Positions 15,478 through 24,596 of a stretch of DNA of 64,000 nucleotides are shown here, in pieces; the first letter of the stretch is position 1, and each line of letters starts with the position of its first letter. The position numbers were made by a program, and so were the translations under genes. The notes beneath the pieces are model-generated. The model was not told where the DNA came from, made no database searches, and saw only the letters and a program-made list of their open reading frames with translations. Origin of the DNA: JAABVY01 sp964627935 (GTDB lineage: Bacteria; Zixibacteria; MSB-5A5; JAABVY01); NCBI GenBank assembly GCA_964627935.1, contig CAZVLB010000006.1, positions 124,001-188,000 of the forward strand, in the 5' to 3' direction.

Positions 15478-18400
15478 TTATTTCATAAGAGTCATCTTCA
15501 TTGACTTCACATATTCACCGGCATCCAGCCTGTAGAAGTAGATGCCCGATGAAACCGGGGTACCATCATCGGTACGGCCGTTCCACTTAACCGAGTAGCT
15601 TCCGGCAGACCTGTTCTCATCAACCAGGGTGGTAACTTTTTCACCCAGGATGTTGAAGACTTCGAGTCTGACATGGGCCTCGACCGGAATTTCGAAGCTG
15701 ATCGTGGTCTCGGGGTTAAACGGATTGGGATAGTTCTGATCGAGCGCATACTGTGTCGGAACCGCGCCGGAACCGCCGCCCTTGAGCGTCAGTGTACCGA
15801 CAAAGGTCCTCTCACCGGAGGCGCCCATCGTGAACTCTTCAACCGTAGCCTGGCCATTGACTCTGAGGCTGTAGCTTTCGCCCTCTGTAAGGCCATTACC
15901 CTGGCCATTCTCAGCGCCATAGACAGGCATGAATCCGAACCTGCCGGCTTCGGTAACCGTAGCGGTACCGATAACTTTACCGGCATCATCGATAGCTTCG
16001 ATCAATGTACCTCTGGCCAGCAGTTCACCATCGACTGTTACGCCCATACCATACAGGTCGTTCCAGTAATTGGTGGCTGTCACACCATAGGGTACACGTG
16101 ATGTGCTGAACGCATCCGGGATAAGCTTGGCCAGCATGCCGGTAGCGCCCATTCCGGGATAAGTCAGCATAACATCGGCATTGACCTTGATCCAGTAGCC
16201 GAACATCGGCTTCATGAATTCAAGCGTGGAGAATCCGACCAGATCAGGATCCCAGGAGAGACCGCCGTTTTCGTAGCCCAGCACGACCAGCACGTTTTGC
16301 AGAATCGAAGCCAGGGCAACTTCCACCTCAAGCTGCTGATTGGGCAGGTAGGAAGCCAGGTTCCAGCCTGTTTCCAGAGCTATCGGGGTGGTCGGATCGG
16401 CCGGGGCACCGTCAAGGCAGAGAGTGTCCTCGGCCAGCATACGGAACCAGTAGCCGTGATAGTGATCCAGCATATCCAGCGTATTGAAGGCCGGAAGATC
16501 AGGATCGTATGTCATCGCGCCGGCCTCGAAACCGAGGATGACATCGACATTATCCATGACATCGGAAATCAGGGTTTCGAGATCGGTCGTTTCAGTTACC
16601 ACATTCCAGGAGATCAGATTCCAGCCCTGATTGAGGACTATGCACTTCTCGGTAACCTCATTGGCATCCAGGCAGACCTGGAAGTTGTCGCCGTTTTCGG
16701 TCCAGATCGTGCTACCGGTGGCAATGGCCGGGAAACCGTTGATCTGGAATGATACGTTGTCACCCGGTTCGCAGCCTTCGTCAATCTGATCAGTGTATTC
16801 ATCATCGCGATAAACCGGCATCAGGCCATAGCTGCCTTCTTCGACAACATAGTACTGGCCGCACTTGACACCATCCGGATCGAAGGCTTCGACCACGTCG
16901 CCAACCTTGATCGGATAACCGTTAAGCGTATTGTCATCGCAATAGAAGTTGACCCATTCATAGGTCGGAGTAGGCATTGGAGTCTCGATGAGCTCGATCA
17001 TTACATCGATCTTGTTGCTCATATCGACTTCGATAACACCCGGATAGTATCCGACTTTGTATGCTCTCAGATAGTACATCGCGCCGCCCAGTTCGGGGAA
17101 TTCGAACATACCGGCAGCATCCGTCAGAGTGGTCTCGATCGGAGCCATCATCAGGTCCTCATAGACCTCAACTGTGGCACCTTCAATCGGCTCCTGGGTA
17201 TCGCCGTCAACCACTGTTCCGGAAAGACCCGGTTCAGGATTGATCAGCAGGGTTACCTCGACATACTGCGGAGAATTATCCGCACCGTCAGCGCTGACCT
17301 CAATCGTGTCAACATAAGTACCAGTCGGGAGACCGGTGATATCGGCGGTCACGCCGAATGAATCCGGAGCCGTGCCGCTCGTGGGTGCAACCACCAGCCA
17401 GGAGGCATCGAATGAGGCCATCCAATCCAGGTCGCCGCCACCGGTATTGGTAACGTGCACATAGCTGGTGTAATCGATATCATCACCGATTGTGGTTTCG
17501 AACATGAGCGCAAGCGGATCAACATTCAGGACCGGCGGCTCAAACTCGGCCACGACATTGATCACACCCGGTACAAAGGCCGGATTGATCGTATTGCCGA
17601 CTTTGCTGGTCAATACGAAGTTACCGCCTGGCGGGAAGAATCCGGAATCGATATTGATCACCTGCTCAGGAGCATTGGCATCCAGTGTGAACCACAGGTT
17701 TCCAAGCAGGCTGTCGCCCGGAAGGACATACTGGAATCCGGGGAACCAGATAAAGCCGATAACGCCCAGTTTATTGGCGGGATCGACAAATGAATTGTCA
17801 ACTGTACCTTCAGCAGCACCGCCGTCAAGTGTTACCGAGTCGATGGTAACATCATCGGAATCATAATAGAATCCGAGTGAACCGGCGCTGATTGTATCAG
17901 TGCTATATAATGTTATCGGGACATTGAAGATCACAGGAGCGGGTCCGGTGGTAACTTCAACTGTGGTTACACGAACCGTATCGGTCGGAGGACCGGGCTC
18001 ATTAACAGTCAGTTCAACCATGGCCCACTGCGGTGAATTCGAGGCCGCAGGATCGGAAACCATGATCGAATCATTGTAGACACCGGCAGTCAGACCGGCG
18101 ATTGAAACACTCAGGGTGATCATATCGCCATCAGTGCCCGAAGTCGGTGCCAAACTCAGCCAGCCGCTGTAATTCTCGGCCATCCAGCTCAATGATCCGG
18201 TACCGCAGTTTGATACTGTCAGCATCTGGTCGACTGGATCGGCATCACCCTCGGTGGCCTCAAACATGAAGTCCATCTGCGAGAGCTCGATGCACGGTTC
18301 GCTGGGAATCTCAACATTCACTCCGCCACTTGAGAATACCGGATAGAACGGCTGTACGAATTCATCCACGAATACATACTCGCCGGCCGGAGCGATGAAG

Positions 18401-21400
18401 CCCGTATCAATATCGGCAAAGCCGGGATTCAGAGCCTCGAAATAAAGCGTGGCCAGAAGACCGCTGCCGACAGGCACGGCATCAACGTTGGTGGGAATTA
18501 CACCGATGTTGATCGTTCCTGCGCCATTATCGATCGGGGCCAGCAGCATATCGACATACTCTACACGCGAACCGGCAAAAGATACCGAGTCGCATGTAAT
18601 CAATGAGTTATCGAAATGCAGCGGGATCTGAATGCCCGAAATTGTATTGTCATTTGTAAAGTTAATCTCGACAGCCACCTTCTGCCCGACCAGGGCACCC
18701 TCGGTAGCCACCCAGACTGTGTCGCCGCCCTGCGGATCATTGGGCATAACGACCAGGGTTACCTCAATATGCTGAGGTGAATTGTCAGCTCCGGCGGATT
18801 CTATTGTGACCGTATCGACATATGTATCCGGTACCAGACCGGTAATATCCACACCGATATTGACCACTGAAGGAGCCGTTCCCGAAAGATCGGAGACGGT
18901 GATCCAGGGAGCATCAAATGAAGCTGTCCAGTTAAGTATTCCGGTACCGGCATTGCTAATCTCGACCGGTTTGGCGGGAGGATTGGGGCCATCCACCAGG
19001 GCCTCGAATCCAAGCGTGCTTGAATCGACAGCCAGAATCGGCTGGGCAACTTCCGAGATATTCAATGTCACCGGGACTTCAACCGGAGCAGCCTTAAGCG
19101 GAACTTCCGCAATCGTAATCGTGTCATAATATGTTCCAGCACTCAGGCCGGTAACATCAGCGCCAACCTCGATCATCGAGGGGGTTGTACCGCTGAATTC
19201 ACTCAGGTTCAACCAGGCGGTATTAAACGCGGCCTCCCAGACAATCTCGGCAGCATCAGATTCTATTGTCAGGTTCTGGGCCGAAGGATTGACACCTTCT
19301 TCGGTGTTGAAAATTATTTCCGTGGGTGAGACCACGAATTCGCCGGCCGGCTCGACAAGATCAAGAACAACCTCGATCTCCACCGGCTGGGCATCCTTGG
19401 CCGCCTGACTGATTGTCAATGTATCATAATATGTTCCGGCACCCAGACCGCTGATATCAACCGACACGGTTACATCCTGAGGCGTGGTACCTGCTGCAGG
19501 ATCGGCATTCAGCCACTCGGACATCCAATCGATTGTGAAGCCGAGCTCGGCACCGCTGGTGGCCAGATTTATTACCTGCGGGTCAAGAGACTTTGCAGTC
19601 TCGCCGCTGAAAATAAGCTGTGTAACCGGCTCACCATCCTGGGTTATGTTAAATTCGGCCTGTTCCTGAATGACAAAGACGACCTCAACTTCCTGAGGTG
19701 AATCATTGGCACCCGGAGCGGTTACTGTCACGGTATCGAAATAAGTACCCGGAGCAAGCCCGCTAGCATCAACCGTAAGATCAACAGTGCTCGGAGCGGT
19801 TCCATTGTCCGGAGATACCGTCAGCCATGCTGTCAGGTTACCGGCTGACCATGTCAATGTTCCGCCACCGCCATTGGTGATATCGAGCTGCTGGGTATCA
19901 GTACCGGTACCCTCGACCAGCGCAAAGTTGAACTGGCTCTGGCTCAGCACGAGTACAGGTGTAAGCTCGAGAACATTTAATGTGACAGGAATTTCAACCG
20001 GGCTGTTGGTCGCGCCAACACCGGTTACAGTAATCGTGTCTTCATAAACACCCGGGGTCAAACCACCTGTGTTGACACTTAAGGTCACTGTCGAGGGCGC
20101 GGTACCGCTGGCCGGATCAAGAGACAGCCAGGCTGTCAAATTAGAAGCCGACCAATCGAGCGTTCCGCCGCCCAGGTTGGTTATATCCAGGCTTTGATCG
20201 GCGGGATTGCTGCCGACCACGGCATCAAACACAAATGAGGCCGGGCTGACACCGATTTCCGGTGCAGGCTCAGCGACAGTCAGAATCACTTCAACTTCCT
20301 GCGGCGAATTGGTTGCTGCAGGATCGGTGATCGTGACTGTATCGGTGTAAACACCATCGGTCAAGCCGCTGATATCGACAATCAGGCTGGTTACCTGATC
20401 ATTGCCACCGTCAATCGCACCGCTGTTGGGATCATGAGTGAGCCATCCGCTTGCATTTGCTGAACTCCAATTAAGCGTTCCGCCGCCGATATTGGATATC
20501 GTCAAAAGCTGATTGGCAGGATTGGAGCCGCCTTCAATCGCATTGAAGTTGAATGTAACCTGCGAAAGGCCAATTTCCGGCGCAGGCTCAGAGATGGTAA
20601 GATTTACATATACTTTTTGAGGACTGTTTGTTGCAGTGGCCGATGTGATTTCAATCGAATCCTGATAAACACCGGCAGCCAGTCCATTAGTGTTAACTTC
20701 AAGTTCCATATCCGAGGGGGCTGTACCCGAAGTGGGATCGATAACCAGCCAGGCCTCGATATTGGCAGCGCCCCAGTTCAGGGTCCCGCCGCCCAGATTA
20801 GAAATTGTCAGGGTATCATACAAAAGAACTTTGGCACCTTCCACGGCCTCAAAATCGAAAACTGTCTGTGACAGCCCGATTTCAGGCGGGGGCTCGGCCA
20901 GGTTCAGGATCACCACGACTTCCTGAGGAGTATTGTCTGCGTCAGGCGCATCAATGGTTACAGTATCCTGATAAGTTCCGGCCGTCAATCCGGCAATGCT
21001 CACATTGACACCAACCGTCTGTGGCGTAGTGCCGGAATAAACCGAAAGATCAAACCAGCCCGCATCCTCGCTGGCCGTCCAGGTCAACGGATCGGCCGAA
21101 GCGGTATTGGTAAGGTCAAATGACTGCGAGGCGGGATTGCTGCCGCCGGCAGTAGCGTTGAAAGTCAGTTCAGTCGGATCCACACCAAGGCTGGCCTGGG
21201 TCGGATTTCCGACAGTAATCGTACCGGCAACATAGGCCGGGGTTACGGAATTCCCGGTGGCATCGGTAAGAATGAAGTTACCTGCAGGCGGGAAAAATCC
21301 TGAGTCGATTGTGATAATCTGATCAGGGGCATTGGCATCAAGGGTGAACCATAGATTGGCCAGAAGATAATCACCCGGCGCAAGCTGGGTGAAACCGGGG

Positions 21401-21723
21401 AACCAGATCAAACCAATCGCGGCCAGCATACTGTCTGCATCAACAAAAGAGTTGTTGATCAAATCGATGCTCGGGCCAAGCTTAATCGAGTCAATAGTTA
21501 TATCTCCGGAATCATAATAAAGACCCAGAGAAGCCGCATTCACGGTAATGGTATTATGAATGTTGACCGGTACTGAAAATACTACCGGTGTGGCCTCCGG
21601 GTCGACCTGCACATCTCCAACAATAATGGAGTCTGCCTGGCCAAATGCCGGGGACATGTTTGCGAAGGCAAACAGCAGAATCAGGGTGAGAAGAGTTGTC
21701 AAAAGGAAGCGTTTGTTTTGCAT
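15478..21723 (-). CDS. Giant secreted BACON/cohesin-like repeat protein with PNPFNPE tail
   Basis: This 2081-residue protein has a GGGAGG ribosome site and a signal peptide (MQNKRFLLTTLLTLILLFAF, then ANMSPAFGQ). The approximate domain order is: cohesin-like 30-176; eight tandem BACON-like repeats 178-991; cohesin-like 992-1140; BACON 1145-1243; cohesin-like 1243-1394; BACON 1399-1499; carboxypeptidase-regulatory-like 1500-1583; acidic 'DPDGVKCG...MPVYRDDEYTD' module 1585-1690; two 'GWNL' segments 1690-1850; a second variant of the acidic module 1885-1980; FlgD-like 'NYPNPFNPET' tail 1988-2081. BACON domains usually bind carbohydrate or mucin-like ligands. Cohesin-like domains mediate protein assembly. 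A surface adhesin or scaffold is the likely role. No catalytic domain is visible. Confidence 0.88.
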   Translation of the reverse strand: MQNKRFLLTTLLTLILLFAFANMSPAFGQADSIIVGDVQVDPEATPVVFSVPVNIHNTITVNAASLGLYYDSGDITIDSIKLGPSIDLINNSFVDADSMLAAIGLIWFPGFTQLAPGDYLLANLWFTLDANAPDQIITIDSGFFPPAGNFILTDATGNSVTPAYVAGTITVGNPTQASLGVDPTELTFNATAGGSNPASQSFDLTNTASADPLTWTASEDAGWFDLSVYSGTTPQTVGVNVSIAGLTAGTYQDTVTIDAPDADNTPQEVVVILNLAEPPPEIGLSQTVFDFEAVEGAKVLLYDTLTISNLGGGTLNWGAANIEAWLVIDPTSGTAPSDMELEVNTNGLAAGVYQDSIEITSATATNSPQKVYVNLTISEPAPEIGLSQVTFNFNAIEGGSNPANQLLTISNIGGGTLNWSSANASGWLTHDPNSGAIDGGNDQVTSLIVDISGLTDGVYTDTVTITDPAATNSPQEVEVILTVAEPAPEIGVSPASFVFDAVVGSNPADQSLDITNLGGGTLDWSASNLTAWLSLDPASGTAPSTVTLSVNTGGLTPGVYEDTITVTGVGATNSPVEIPVTLNVLELTPVLVLSQSQFNFALVEGTGTDTQQLDITNGGGGTLTWSAGNLTAWLTVSPDNGTAPSTVDLTVDASGLAPGTYFDTVTVTAPGANDSPQEVEVVFVIQEQAEFNITQDGEPVTQLIFSGETAKSLDPQVINLATSGAELGFTIDWMSEWLNADPAAGTTPQDVTVSVDISGLGAGTYYDTLTISQAAKDAQPVEIEVVLDLVEPAGEFVVSPTEIIFNTEEGVNPSAQNLTIESDAAEIVWEAAFNTAWLNLSEFSGTTPSMIEVGADVTGLSAGTYYDTITIAEVPLKAAPVEVPVTLNISEVAQPILAVDSSTLGFEALVDGPNPPAKPVEISNAGTGILNWTASFDAPWITVSDLSGTAPSVVNIGVDITGLVPDTYVDTVTIESAGADNSPQHIEVTLVVMPNDPQGGDTVWVATEGALVGQKVAVEINFTNDNTISGIQIPLHFDNSLITCDSVSFAGSRVEYVDMLLAPIDNGAGTINIGVIPTNVDAVPVGSGLLATLYFEALNPGFADIDTGFIAPAGEYVFVDEFVQPFYPVFSSGGVNVEIPSEPCIELSQMDFMFEATEGDADPVDQMLTVSNCGTGSLSWMAENYSGWLSLAPTSGTDGDMITLSVSIAGLTAGVYNDSIMVSDPAASNSPQWAMVELTVNEPGPPTDTVRVTTVEVTTGPAPVIFNVPITLYSTDTISAGSLGFYYDSDDVTIDSVTLDGGAAEGTVDNSFVDPANKLGVIGFIWFPGFQYVLPGDSLLGNLWFTLDANAPEQVINIDSGFFPPGGNFVLTSKVGNTINPAFVPGVINVVAEFEPPVLNVDPLALMFETTIGDDIDYTSYVHVTNTGGGDLDWMASFDASWLVVAPTSGTAPDSFGVTADITGLPTGTYVDTIEVSADGADNSPQYVEVTLLINPEPGLSGTVVDGDTQEPIEGATVEVYEDLMMAPIETTLTDAAGMFEFPELGGAMYYLRAYKVGYYPGVIEVDMSNKIDVMIELIETPMPTPTYEWVNFYCDDNTLNGYPIKVGDVVEAFDPDGVKCGQYYVVEEGSYGLMPVYRDDEYTDQIDEGCEPGDNVSFQINGFPAIATGSTIWTENGDNFQVCLDANEVTEKCIVLNQGWNLISWNVVTETTDLETLISDVMDNVDVILGFEAGAMTYDPDLPAFNTLDMLDHYHGYWFRMLAEDTLCLDGAPADPTTPIALETGWNLASYLPNQQLEVEVALASILQNVLVVLGYENGGLSWDPDLVGFSTLEFMKPMFGYWIKVNADVMLTYPGMGATGMLAKLIPDAFSTSRVPYGVTATNYWNDLYGMGVTVDGELLARGTLIEAIDDAGKVIGTATVTEAGRFGFMPVYGAENGQGNGLTEGESYSLRVNGQATVEEFTMGASGERTFVGTLTLKGGGSGAVPTQYALDQNYPNPFNPETTISFEIPVEAHVRLEVFNILGEKVTTLVDENRSAGSYSVKWNGRTDDGTPVSSGIYFYRLDAGEYVKSMKMTLMK
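18750..21191 (-). repeat. Eight tandem BACON-like coding repeats
   Basis: Units of about 100 codons each start with a block such as IGLSQVTFNFNAIEG, pass through 'GGGTLNWSSANASGWL', a 'P.SGTAP' turn and 'G.YTDTVTI', and close with 'NSPQEVEV'. The repeats are clearly diverged at the DNA level. Unit six departs most from the pattern. Two further copies lie outside the array at about 17995-18291 and 17225-17530. Confidence 0.85.
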
Positions 21724-22060
21724 GCTACCTCCCTATACTGTATTAGATTGATGGTTATAATTTGCAACTCTAAAAGTAAGAAAACTCCCAATACGATATT
21801 TTAATGAAGAAGCTAAAAAACGGTTAGTATAATCATTATCATGCGCAGATTTATCCCACCCTGGCAATCTGCGGCCAAGCCTTTTAAAATATATCTCTAT
21901 ATATGTAAAAGTCAAGCAATAATCTTTAACGAAACGCATCATAATCATCCATTTCATGAGTTTCTTCGCTGTTACTTTGTGCAAATAACAAGCCAGCCTG
22001 TCCAGAAAATCCAAACTTAAGCTAACTTGTTTAAAAAAAATGGATTAGCCGAAATTTGCT
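21724..22060. other. Intergenic region between divergent genes
   Basis: This AT-rich stretch separates the giant secreted protein from the divergent EIIA-like gene. It must hold the promoter of the former, but I could not pick a convincing pair of boxes at a suitable distance. A 93-codon minus-strand frame in it has no recognisable features and no ribosome site, and I do not call it a gene. Confidence 0.4.
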
Positions 22061-22090
22061 TTGACAACTCAAGTGCACAAGGTTAAATTG
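22061..22090 (+). promoter_or_regulatory. Sigma-70-type promoter for the EIIA-like gene
   Basis: A consensus TTGACA (22061-22066) is followed after 17 bases by TAAATT (22084-22089); TTAAAT at 16 bases is the alternative. This lies about 40-45 bases upstream of the chosen start at 22133 and argues that translation does not begin at the TTG within the -35 box. Confidence 0.6.
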
Positions 22091-22132
22091 CGATACTTAA
22101 ATAGAGTAAACTTTTGCATACCCGGCAAAAAT

Positions 22133-22639
22133 ATGAATATTTGGCGTTATCTGGATACAGATCTGATCAGGCTGGAGATGGAATCAGAGGTCAAACCTCC
22201 TGAGGATGAAGAATATACAAAAAAGGATATCCTCGAAATAAAGGAAGCCATCATGGCCGAACTGGTTGATATCCTGGACAAATCCGGCAAGGTCTCAAAT
22301 AAACGCAAGCTCTGGATTGATCTGATGAACCGTGAAAAGAAGGCCTCGACAGCTATTGGAAACGGCGTCGCCATCCCCCATGTGCGCACCATGCAGGCCA
22401 AAGAATTTATCATCGCAATCGGACGAAAATTGGAGGGCTATCAGTTCGATTCCATGGATGGTGAACCGGTTAAGCTTTTTTTCTGTATGGCCGCCCCGCC
22501 CTATGATGACAACCTTTACCTCAAGATATTCAAGGATCTGGCCGAAAGATTCGAATCCCCCGGCTTTATAGACAGGCTCCTGGAAGCTGAAGACGGTCAT
22601 GAAATCATCTGGGCCTTCAAGGAATACGAACAGGCATAA
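22133..22639 (+). CDS. PTS EIIA (fructose/mannitol-type, PtsN-like) domain protein
   Basis: From ATG 22133 (MNIWRYLDTDLIRLEMESEV) the protein has 168 residues. An upstream TTG start would lie inside the promoter. The phosphorylatable histidine is visible in 'GNGVAIPHVRT', preceded by 'REKKASTAIG' as in EIIA type-2 domains. 'GEPVKLFFCMAAPPYDDNLY' matches the following core strand. The N-terminal segment 'YTKKDILEIKEAIMAELVDI' matches the usual leading helices. No EIIB, EIIC, HPr or sigma-54 gene lies nearby, so a regulatory role like that of PtsN is more likely than sugar uptake. Confidence 0.85.
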   Translation: MNIWRYLDTDLIRLEMESEVKPPEDEEYTKKDILEIKEAIMAELVDILDKSGKVSNKRKLWIDLMNREKKASTAIGNGVAIPHVRTMQAKEFIIAIGRKLEGYQFDSMDGEPVKLFFCMAAPPYDDNLYLKIFKDLAERFESPGFIDRLLEAEDGHEIIWAFKEYEQA

Positions 22640-22668
22640 AAAAACCGGCCCAAATGTGAGCCGGCCTA
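22638..22668 (-). terminator. Rho-independent terminator after nifU
   Basis: On the minus strand CCGGCTC, a 6-base loop (ACATTT) and GGGCCGG are followed by seven T. The stem has seven pairs including one G-U. It lies about 30 bases after the nifU stop. On the plus strand it follows the EIIA-like stop directly but has only a weak T tract there. Confidence 0.8.
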
Positions 22669-22697
22669 TTATCAAAATCAGAAATTCCCTTTAAAAA

Positions 22698-23102
22698 TCA
22701 GTCACCGCTGCCATTGCCGCCTTTGCGGTTTTCATAGTCCTTCAATGCTGCGGCCAGAGCCTCCTCGGCCATTACCGAACAATGAATCTTAACCGGCGGC
22801 AGGCCATCCAGCGCCTCGGCCACGGCCTTGTTGGAAATCCTCTGAGCCTCTTCCAGCGAGATGCCCTTGATCAATTCGGTCAGCATCGATGATGTCGCGA
22901 TTGCGGCACCGCATCCAAATGTCTTGAATTTGGCATCCTTGATCATGCCGTCTTCAATCTTGAGATAGAGACGCATCATATCACCGCAGGCCGGATTTCC
23001 CACATCACCAACCGCATTGGCGTCCGGAATCTCACCCATATTGCGGGGATTCATAAAATGGTCCATCACCTTGTCCGAATACGGAAATATTTTGTCCGCC
23101 AT
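22698..23102 (-). CDS. nifU: Fe-S cluster assembly scaffold NifU/IscU
   Basis: This 134-residue IscU-type scaffold assembles Fe-S clusters with sulphur delivered by the desulfurase encoded just upstream. The three ligand cysteines are present: C39 in 'GNPACGD', C64 in 'FGCGAAIATSS' and C108 in 'KIHCSVMAEEAL'. The N-terminus 'YSDKVMDHFMNPRNMGEI' is standard. The typical IscU 'LPPVK' motif is present immediately before IHC. The protein lacks the extra NifU C-terminal domains, so iscU would be an equally valid name. It lies 162 bases downstream of the desulfurase, and a terminator ends the unit. No IscR, HscA/B or ferredoxin gene is adjacent. Confidence 0.95.
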   Translation of the reverse strand: MADKIFPYSDKVMDHFMNPRNMGEIPDANAVGDVGNPACGDMMRLYLKIEDGMIKDAKFKTFGCGAAIATSSMLTELIKGISLEEAQRISNKAVAEALDGLPPVKIHCSVMAEEALAAALKDYENRKGGNGSGD

Positions 23103-23264
23103 AATTACTCCAAAAAAAGTCTATCAAACCAGTCTAATTTACTATACGATTTCAAGGCCGAAAAATATAAAACAATTTCGCGCCCAGACAAGCGTTTTTT
23201 TGCCTAAAAACTCGCCATTTAACCAACAATAAAATGACACATTAAGTTCTTCAAATCGGTAATC

Positions 23265-24488
23265 TTAGCTTGAATATGGATCCTTGCCGCTGAGCTTGTC
23301 GGCATACAAAGGCGACATCATCAAGAGCTTCTCCACAACTTCCGGCATACTCTCAAGCATATAGACAACCTCATCTTCAGTATTGTCCTTGCCCATTGAC
23401 ACGGTTAATGACCCGCTGCAGAATTCCGCCGGTACGCCAATTGCCGTAAGTACATGAGAGGCCGCCAGATCCTCCTCGTCCAGGCCACGCAGATTGGAGG
23501 AGCAGGCCGAACCGGAGGCCGCCATGATACCCTTGATATTGAGCATCAGGAGCAGTGACTCTCCTTCTATGTATTTGATCCAGAAAGACACATGGCCCGG
23601 CATACGTTTTTGCGGATGGCCCGTAAAATTAAGATATTCAACCTTTTCCTTCAAACCATCCCAGAGCATCCGGCCAAGCTTCTCGAGATGCTGATTGCGC
23701 TCCTTCATCTCTTCACGGGCCAGAACAGAGGCCCTGCCCATGCCCACGATTCCGGGAAGATTCTCGGTTCCTGAACGGTATCCGCCTTCCTGAAATCCAC
23801 CTTCAAAGAGGTTGGCCATGCTGACCCCCTGACGAAGGCACAAAGCTCCTACACCCTTGGGACCGTAGTAGTTATGCGCCGACATCGTCAACGCATCGAC
23901 ATTCAGGGCCCTGACATCAACCGGGATATTGCCGGCCGCCATGGCAGCATCGCTGTGAAAATAAATTCCCCTCTCACGGGCAATTATGCCGATTTCCGCA
24001 ATATCCTGAATGGTGCCAATTTCAGAGCTGGCCATCTGTATGGAAATCAACGAGGTATCATCACGGATAGCATTTTTTACATCCGCCGGATCAACAAGTC
24101 CTCCGTTCTGCACCTTTATAGGAGTTATTTCATAGCCCTCCTGCTTGAGCTTGATGGCCTGATTCAGTATCGAATAGTGTTCGATTTCCGAGATAATTAA
24201 ATGCCTGCCCTTATCCTGATTAGCCTTTAGAAATCCGCCAATGCCCAGGTTGTTCGACTCAGTTGCACCCGATGTGAAAATAATCTCTTCCGGTCCGCAA
24301 TTGATCAGTTCCGCCACCTCGGCACGGGCCTTATCCAAGGCATCGTTGGCCGCCACCCCGGCCTTATGTATATGCGAGGATGGATTGCCGAATTTTTCCA
24401 TAAAATACGGTTTCATGGCCTCAAACACGCGCTTGTCTATCGGTGTTGTCGCCTGATGATCGAAGTAAATATTTCTTTCAGATTCCAT
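23265..24488 (-). CDS. nifS: Cysteine desulfurase NifS/IscS
   Basis: This 407-residue class-V aminotransferase-fold, PLP-dependent enzyme removes sulphur from cysteine and passes a persulphide to the scaffold. Visible signatures are 'IYFDHQATTPIDKRV', 'GNPSSHIHKAG', 'IIFTSGATESNNLGI' and the PLP lysine in 'SAHNYYGPKGVGAL'. The active cysteine loop reads 'MAASGSACSSNLRG', typical of group I enzymes. 'SHVLTAIG' and 'LTVSMGKDNTEDEV' close the domain. Length is normal. nifS precedes nifU in transcription, an arrangement common in anaerobes and FCB bacteria. Confidence 0.95.
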   Translation of the reverse strand: MESERNIYFDHQATTPIDKRVFEAMKPYFMEKFGNPSSHIHKAGVAANDALDKARAEVAELINCGPEEIIFTSGATESNNLGIGGFLKANQDKGRHLIISEIEHYSILNQAIKLKQEGYEITPIKVQNGGLVDPADVKNAIRDDTSLISIQMASSEIGTIQDIAEIGIIARERGIYFHSDAAMAAGNIPVDVRALNVDALTMSAHNYYGPKGVGALCLRQGVSMANLFEGGFQEGGYRSGTENLPGIVGMGRASVLAREEMKERNQHLEKLGRMLWDGLKEKVEYLNFTGHPQKRMPGHVSFWIKYIEGESLLLMLNIKGIMAASGSACSSNLRGLDEEDLAASHVLTAIGVPAEFCSGSLTVSMGKDNTEDEVVYMLESMPEVVEKLLMMSPLYADKLSGKDPYSS

Positions 24489-24596
24489 ACAGATTTATCC
24501 TCTTGGTCTCCAATTTCCCAACAATTTTAATACAAATAGACGCTCACTGCAAGCAAAATAGACTTATTTAGTATATTTTTCGGGGATTTACTGAAT

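Noticed and set aside
18750..21191. Repeat array as a possible CRISPR or satellite
   Set aside because: The units are about 300 bp, diverged, in frame and encode BACON-like domains, with no short identical repeats or spacers.
21733..22014. 93-codon minus-strand frame upstream of the giant secreted protein
   Set aside because: No ribosome site, no recognisable motif, unusual composition, and it lies in an AT-rich promoter region.
22061..22132. TTG start for the EIIA-like protein
   Set aside because: The TTG is part of a consensus -35 box and the added residues match nothing in the family.
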